A stretch of 64,000 nt of DNA from contig NHBG02000020.1 in the NCBI GenBank assembly GCA_002167855.2, forward strand, positions 86,947-150,946, written 5' to 3'. Below are positions 60,687-64,000 of this stretch, one piece after another. Position numbers and translations under genes: made by a program. A model generated the notes under the pieces. That model was not told the origin of the DNA. It searched no databases and saw only the letters and a program-made list of their open reading frames with translations. Source of the stretch: Gammaproteobacteria bacterium TMED1 (GTDB taxonomy: Bacteria > Pseudomonadota > Gammaproteobacteria > Pseudomonadales > Azotimanducaceae). Within the stretch, counting starts at the first letter, position 1. Each line of letters opens with the position of its first letter.

Positions 60687-63614
60687 ATGAATAGATTTAT
60701 TCAGTCCGTGCCATTGGGATTGGCGCTAACCCTTACGGGAATCTCAGCTTTTGCAGACAATCATGAAAGCTCTGCGATAGAAGAAATCATCGTCACTGGG
60801 GAAAGGGGTGAGACATCATCACTTGACCGCTCGATGACAGTGACCGGCTTTAATGGAGTCATGATAGAAGAACTTGGCATTCAAAATGTTGATGACTTGG
60901 AAGTTCTGGTACCTGGTCTGCAAAAAGGCGTTCGAAGCTCTGCGGGTAAGAACGAAGACGGCCACTTAACAATGCGTGGGGTCAACAATGACCGTCGTAT
61001 TAACTTCTTCCAAGACTCTTCTGTGGGTGTCTACGTAGATGGCATCTTCAACCCAATGTCCTATGGACTTGATTCTGGGATGTTCGATATGGAACGTATC
61101 GAAGTCGCCCGTGGCCCACAGGGCACAACTGGTGGTAAAACAGCCATGTCTGGCACAGTAAACTTTGTCTCTAAAAAGCCAACTGATGTTTGGGATCTGA
61201 AGGCCAGTGCAGAATTTACTGATCAAGCGTCTCAAAAGATCGACCTCGCTTTTGGGGGACCTATTGGCGACACAGGATTTTCTTATCGAGTTGCAGTTAA
61301 CCGACTGACCAGCGATGGACTGATCAAGAATGTCGGAGCAGGGCCAGATGCGGGAGAAGATGACCGACTGCAGTATTCTCCCCAGCTACGATTTAAGAAT
61401 GATCGTTGGGATATTACCGCACGTTATAGAAGTCTTGAAGATAAAGGTGTACAGCGTGTATCTCTTGCGATAGGTGCACGTAATTCTGAGGAACAGTACC
61501 TACTCCTGCCAGATGGTTCACCTCGATGTGAAAGAGATCAGGCGACCAATGACTGTATTACAAATGCTGCTGGTAACATTGTGTATTTGGTAAATCCAAA
61601 CTTTGGCTTGGGTCAATCTCCTGCTATCGCCAACTGTCCTGGTTTCAATACTGATGGAACTCGGGACGCTGGTTTACCGGTGGTATGTGAAGGTGAGAAC
61701 TTGACGCTCGTAACTGAAGTCAACGCACCTTTGAAGCAGGATAATTTTCAGGACACAATCTCTCTCGAAGCGAAGTTTGCCTTGAATGATACTCATGACC
61801 TAATTTATTTATACGGTGACCGAGATACGGGAACAGATCAAAATACCGACGGTGACGGTACTAACCGACAGCCTGGTGGGGTTTGTTCAGCGATTCATCC
61901 TAGGGTCCTCAGTGGAGAACTCACGGAGGGTCAAACGCACCCACGATGTGCCCTTGACGGCGCTGGTAATGGTGTTTACAGCGATTCTATAACGAACTAT
62001 TTGCGGACTTCTGATCAGGAAAGTCATGAATTTAGGCTCGTTTCTAATAATGATGGACCTCTCAACTACACGCTTGGTTATACCTACCTTGCCGGTGACA
62101 GTCCTTATATTTACCGCGACATGTATAACGGTCCAAACACAGGCTCTGCTGGAAACAATAATGACACTTTCTACCAGGATACAACTGCTATTTGTTTGGC
62201 GGAGAAAGTCGGTGACGACGGTCTAACTGGTATGGCAAGAGGTATTGCTACCGGGACAGGTGTTTCAGGTTACAATACCGGCGGATGTTATGGAACGCCT
62301 ACCACAGCCTACTATAGCGACGTAACTAATGGTGGTGCACACATAGTTGGAAGTGGTGTAGCTGGAGCTTTCTACGGTAATGTCGAGTACGAGCAATCAG
62401 CCTTCTACGGTAATGCTGAATATGTGCTTAACGACCAGTGGATGCTATTTGCGGGACTTCGTTTCAATGAAGACCACAAAGAGCACCTGCAGAATGACTT
62501 TACGTCAGCAGGCCAGTCTACCAATGCTGATGGACAACTTTACAATACGGTTGCCGGTATATTCCGAAATAGTACTGTAAATGAAACATGTTGTGGTTAT
62601 GTAGGTATCAATAAAGATGCTGACGGTAATGCAATACCAGACGATCGAACTTTCAGAGACTCAAAGGTAGTTACCTGGAACGAACCAACATGGGCTTTTG
62701 GTGTTGAGTACGCACCAACAGATAGTTACATGTTGTACGGACGCATCTCCAGAGGTTATCGAGCCGGTGGATTCGCTGGTTTTGGTAATGCGCTTGGAGA
62801 AGCCATGGATCCAGAACTCATGGTTAACTATGAGGGTGGGATAAAAGGGCTATTCTTTGATAATGCCGTTCAAATCGAAGCTACCGCATATTTCCAAGAC
62901 TTTGAAACTTTTTGGATTCAGGACCGACGTTTGCGCACAGCGCAAGAGCTAGTGATTGATAATTCTAGTAATTCAGCATTTATCGGTGACACGTCAGCCA
63001 TCAGTGGTACTACGATTGCTGGATTTGAGGTTCAGGGCGCATGGCAGATTAACGATCGACTCGTTCTGCGTGGGTTCTATGAGTACATGACATCAAGCTT
63101 TGGTGATTTCGAAACTAACTATTGTTGTACACCAGAGGGCACCAACATGCCCACGCGGCTGGAGTCACTCAATGGTCCGGATGGAACTCCGATACTTGGT
63201 GCAGATGGAACGCCAGTTCAGTTCAATGTTTCTGGTCTGACAAACTTTAAGGGCAATAATTTGCGTAACCAGCCTCCGCACAAACTGTCAGCGACGTTAA
63301 AATATGACGTACCTGTCGACGCGAACTGGGGTTCAGTGGATGTTCTCACCATCTATAGCTGGCGTGATGAAATGGATCCTGACGAAGCGAACTTTGATAT
63401 TTATAAGATTCCCTCTTTAACGCGATGGGATATTCGTTCTAACTGGAGATCACCAACAGGATCTTTGTCAGCCTCTTTCTGGATAACAAACGTTCTAGAT
63501 AGAGTGCAGGTGCAGACTTACTCACCTCGTGATGGAAACGGTGTAACTGGCGCAGTGCAAGGAACTGTGACAGATCAACGTCGTATTGGGTTAACGGTTA
63601 ACTACCAGTTGTAA
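60687..63614 (+). CDS. TonB-dependent receptor
   Basis: 975 aa; signal peptide, AIEEIIVTGERG, plug RGPQGTTGGKTAMSGTVNFVSKKP, many barrel strands, terminal RRIGLTVNYQL. Confidence 0.93.
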   Translation: MNRFIQSVPLGLALTLTGISAFADNHESSAIEEIIVTGERGETSSLDRSMTVTGFNGVMIEELGIQNVDDLEVLVPGLQKGVRSSAGKNEDGHLTMRGVNNDRRINFFQDSSVGVYVDGIFNPMSYGLDSGMFDMERIEVARGPQGTTGGKTAMSGTVNFVSKKPTDVWDLKASAEFTDQASQKIDLAFGGPIGDTGFSYRVAVNRLTSDGLIKNVGAGPDAGEDDRLQYSPQLRFKNDRWDITARYRSLEDKGVQRVSLAIGARNSEEQYLLLPDGSPRCERDQATNDCITNAAGNIVYLVNPNFGLGQSPAIANCPGFNTDGTRDAGLPVVCEGENLTLVTEVNAPLKQDNFQDTISLEAKFALNDTHDLIYLYGDRDTGTDQNTDGDGTNRQPGGVCSAIHPRVLSGELTEGQTHPRCALDGAGNGVYSDSITNYLRTSDQESHEFRLVSNNDGPLNYTLGYTYLAGDSPYIYRDMYNGPNTGSAGNNNDTFYQDTTAICLAEKVGDDGLTGMARGIATGTGVSGYNTGGCYGTPTTAYYSDVTNGGAHIVGSGVAGAFYGNVEYEQSAFYGNAEYVLNDQWMLFAGLRFNEDHKEHLQNDFTSAGQSTNADGQLYNTVAGIFRNSTVNETCCGYVGINKDADGNAIPDDRTFRDSKVVTWNEPTWAFGVEYAPTDSYMLYGRISRGYRAGGFAGFGNALGEAMDPELMVNYEGGIKGLFFDNAVQIEATAYFQDFETFWIQDRRLRTAQELVIDNSSNSAFIGDTSAISGTTIAGFEVQGAWQINDRLVLRGFYEYMTSSFGDFETNYCCTPEGTNMPTRLESLNGPDGTPILGADGTPVQFNVSGLTNFKGNNLRNQPPHKLSATLKYDVPVDANWGSVDVLTIYSWRDEMDPDEANFDIYKIPSLTRWDIRSNWRSPTGSLSASFWITNVLDRVQVQTYSPRDGNGVTGAVQGTVTDQRRIGLTVNYQL
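60709..60757 (+). repeat. Signal-peptide repeat, copy 1
   Basis: tgccattgggattggcgctaacccttacgggaatctcagcttttgcaga, identical over 49 nt to 63918-63966. Confidence 0.95.
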
Positions 63615-63653
63615 GTAAATGATGGGTTTCCAAACCGAGGCCCAGAGAAAGAG

Positions 63654-63681
63654 AAAACCCCCCAAATTTGGGGGGTTTTTT
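63654..63681 (+). terminator. Intrinsic terminator after the TonB-dependent receptor
   Basis: aaaaccccccaaatttggggggtttttt: a 26-nt perfect palindrome (63654-63679) ending in a run of six T. Confidence 0.88.
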
Positions 63682-63892
63682 ATTCCACCAGCCTAAAACT
63701 GGTTGACTTTGCGACGCACTATTAAAAAGTGCTTATCCATAAACTACTGATATTGCTATGTTTTTTTCAGGATTATATGGGTTGTAAAGCTAAAGTAAAG
63801 ATTCCTTAAAAAAAAGTTGAACTTATCGCCAATAATGGCATCATGACCACCGGTGAGCGAATTTTCGCTCTTCAAACTATGGGGAAATACGG

Positions 63893-64000
63893 ATGTTAAA
63901 GACATTTACTCAGTGCATGCCATTGGGATTGGCGCTAACCCTTACGGGAATCTCAGCTTTTGCAGATGATCATGACGAAAATGCAGCGATTGAAGAAATC
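63893..64000 (+). CDS. Start of a second TonB-dependent receptor (partial, right edge)
   Basis: MLKTFTQCMPLGLALTLTGISAFADDHDENAAIEEI; leader nearly identical to that of the 60687 receptor. Truncated by the window. Confidence 0.8.
   Translation, partial: MLKTFTQCMPLGLALTLTGISAFADDHDENAAIEEI
63918..63966 (+). repeat. Signal-peptide repeat, copy 2
   Basis: Identical 49-nt sequence to 60709-60757. Confidence 0.95.

Overview
This window looks like a chromosomal segment of a marine-type gammaproteobacterium. That lineage is inferred from gene content and order (smc-zipA-ligA, modABC, rpoH, glcB); I did no search. Most of it is ordinary metabolism: the smc-zipA-ligA block, malate synthase G, molybdate ABC transport, acyl-CoA/CoA-ester catabolism, two biotin-dependent acyl-CoA carboxylases, hisG-hisI, a SulP transporter and several TonB-dependent receptors. 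Points that stand out: (1) a decayed dephospho-CoA kinase/COASY-like pseudogene in an apparently empty gap at 7.9-8.45 kb; (2) a compact arsS-type radical SAM plus two-transferase cassette; (3) an orphan protein with an exact CX2CX4HX4C zinc-knuckle motif beside tRNA-Arg(CCU); (4) a TPP riboswitch upstream of a TonB receptor and a PnuC/PnuT-like transporter, i.e. a probable thiamine import operon; (5) a phosphotransferase plus ACAD10/11-like dehydrogenase neighbourhood resembling 4-hydroxyacid (Lva-type) catabolism; (6) a strong Fur-box-like site before a periplasmic protein of unknown function; (7) a single-chain acyl-CoA carboxylase next to a double-domain CaiB CoA-transferase; (8) two consecutive TonB receptor genes sharing a 49-nt identical signal-peptide segment; (9) a roughly 300-bp extremely AT-rich island in an ORF-poor gap. 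I saw no CRISPR array, rRNA, intact transposase, prophage or recognisable defence system. All family calls are from reading the translations; no database search was possible.
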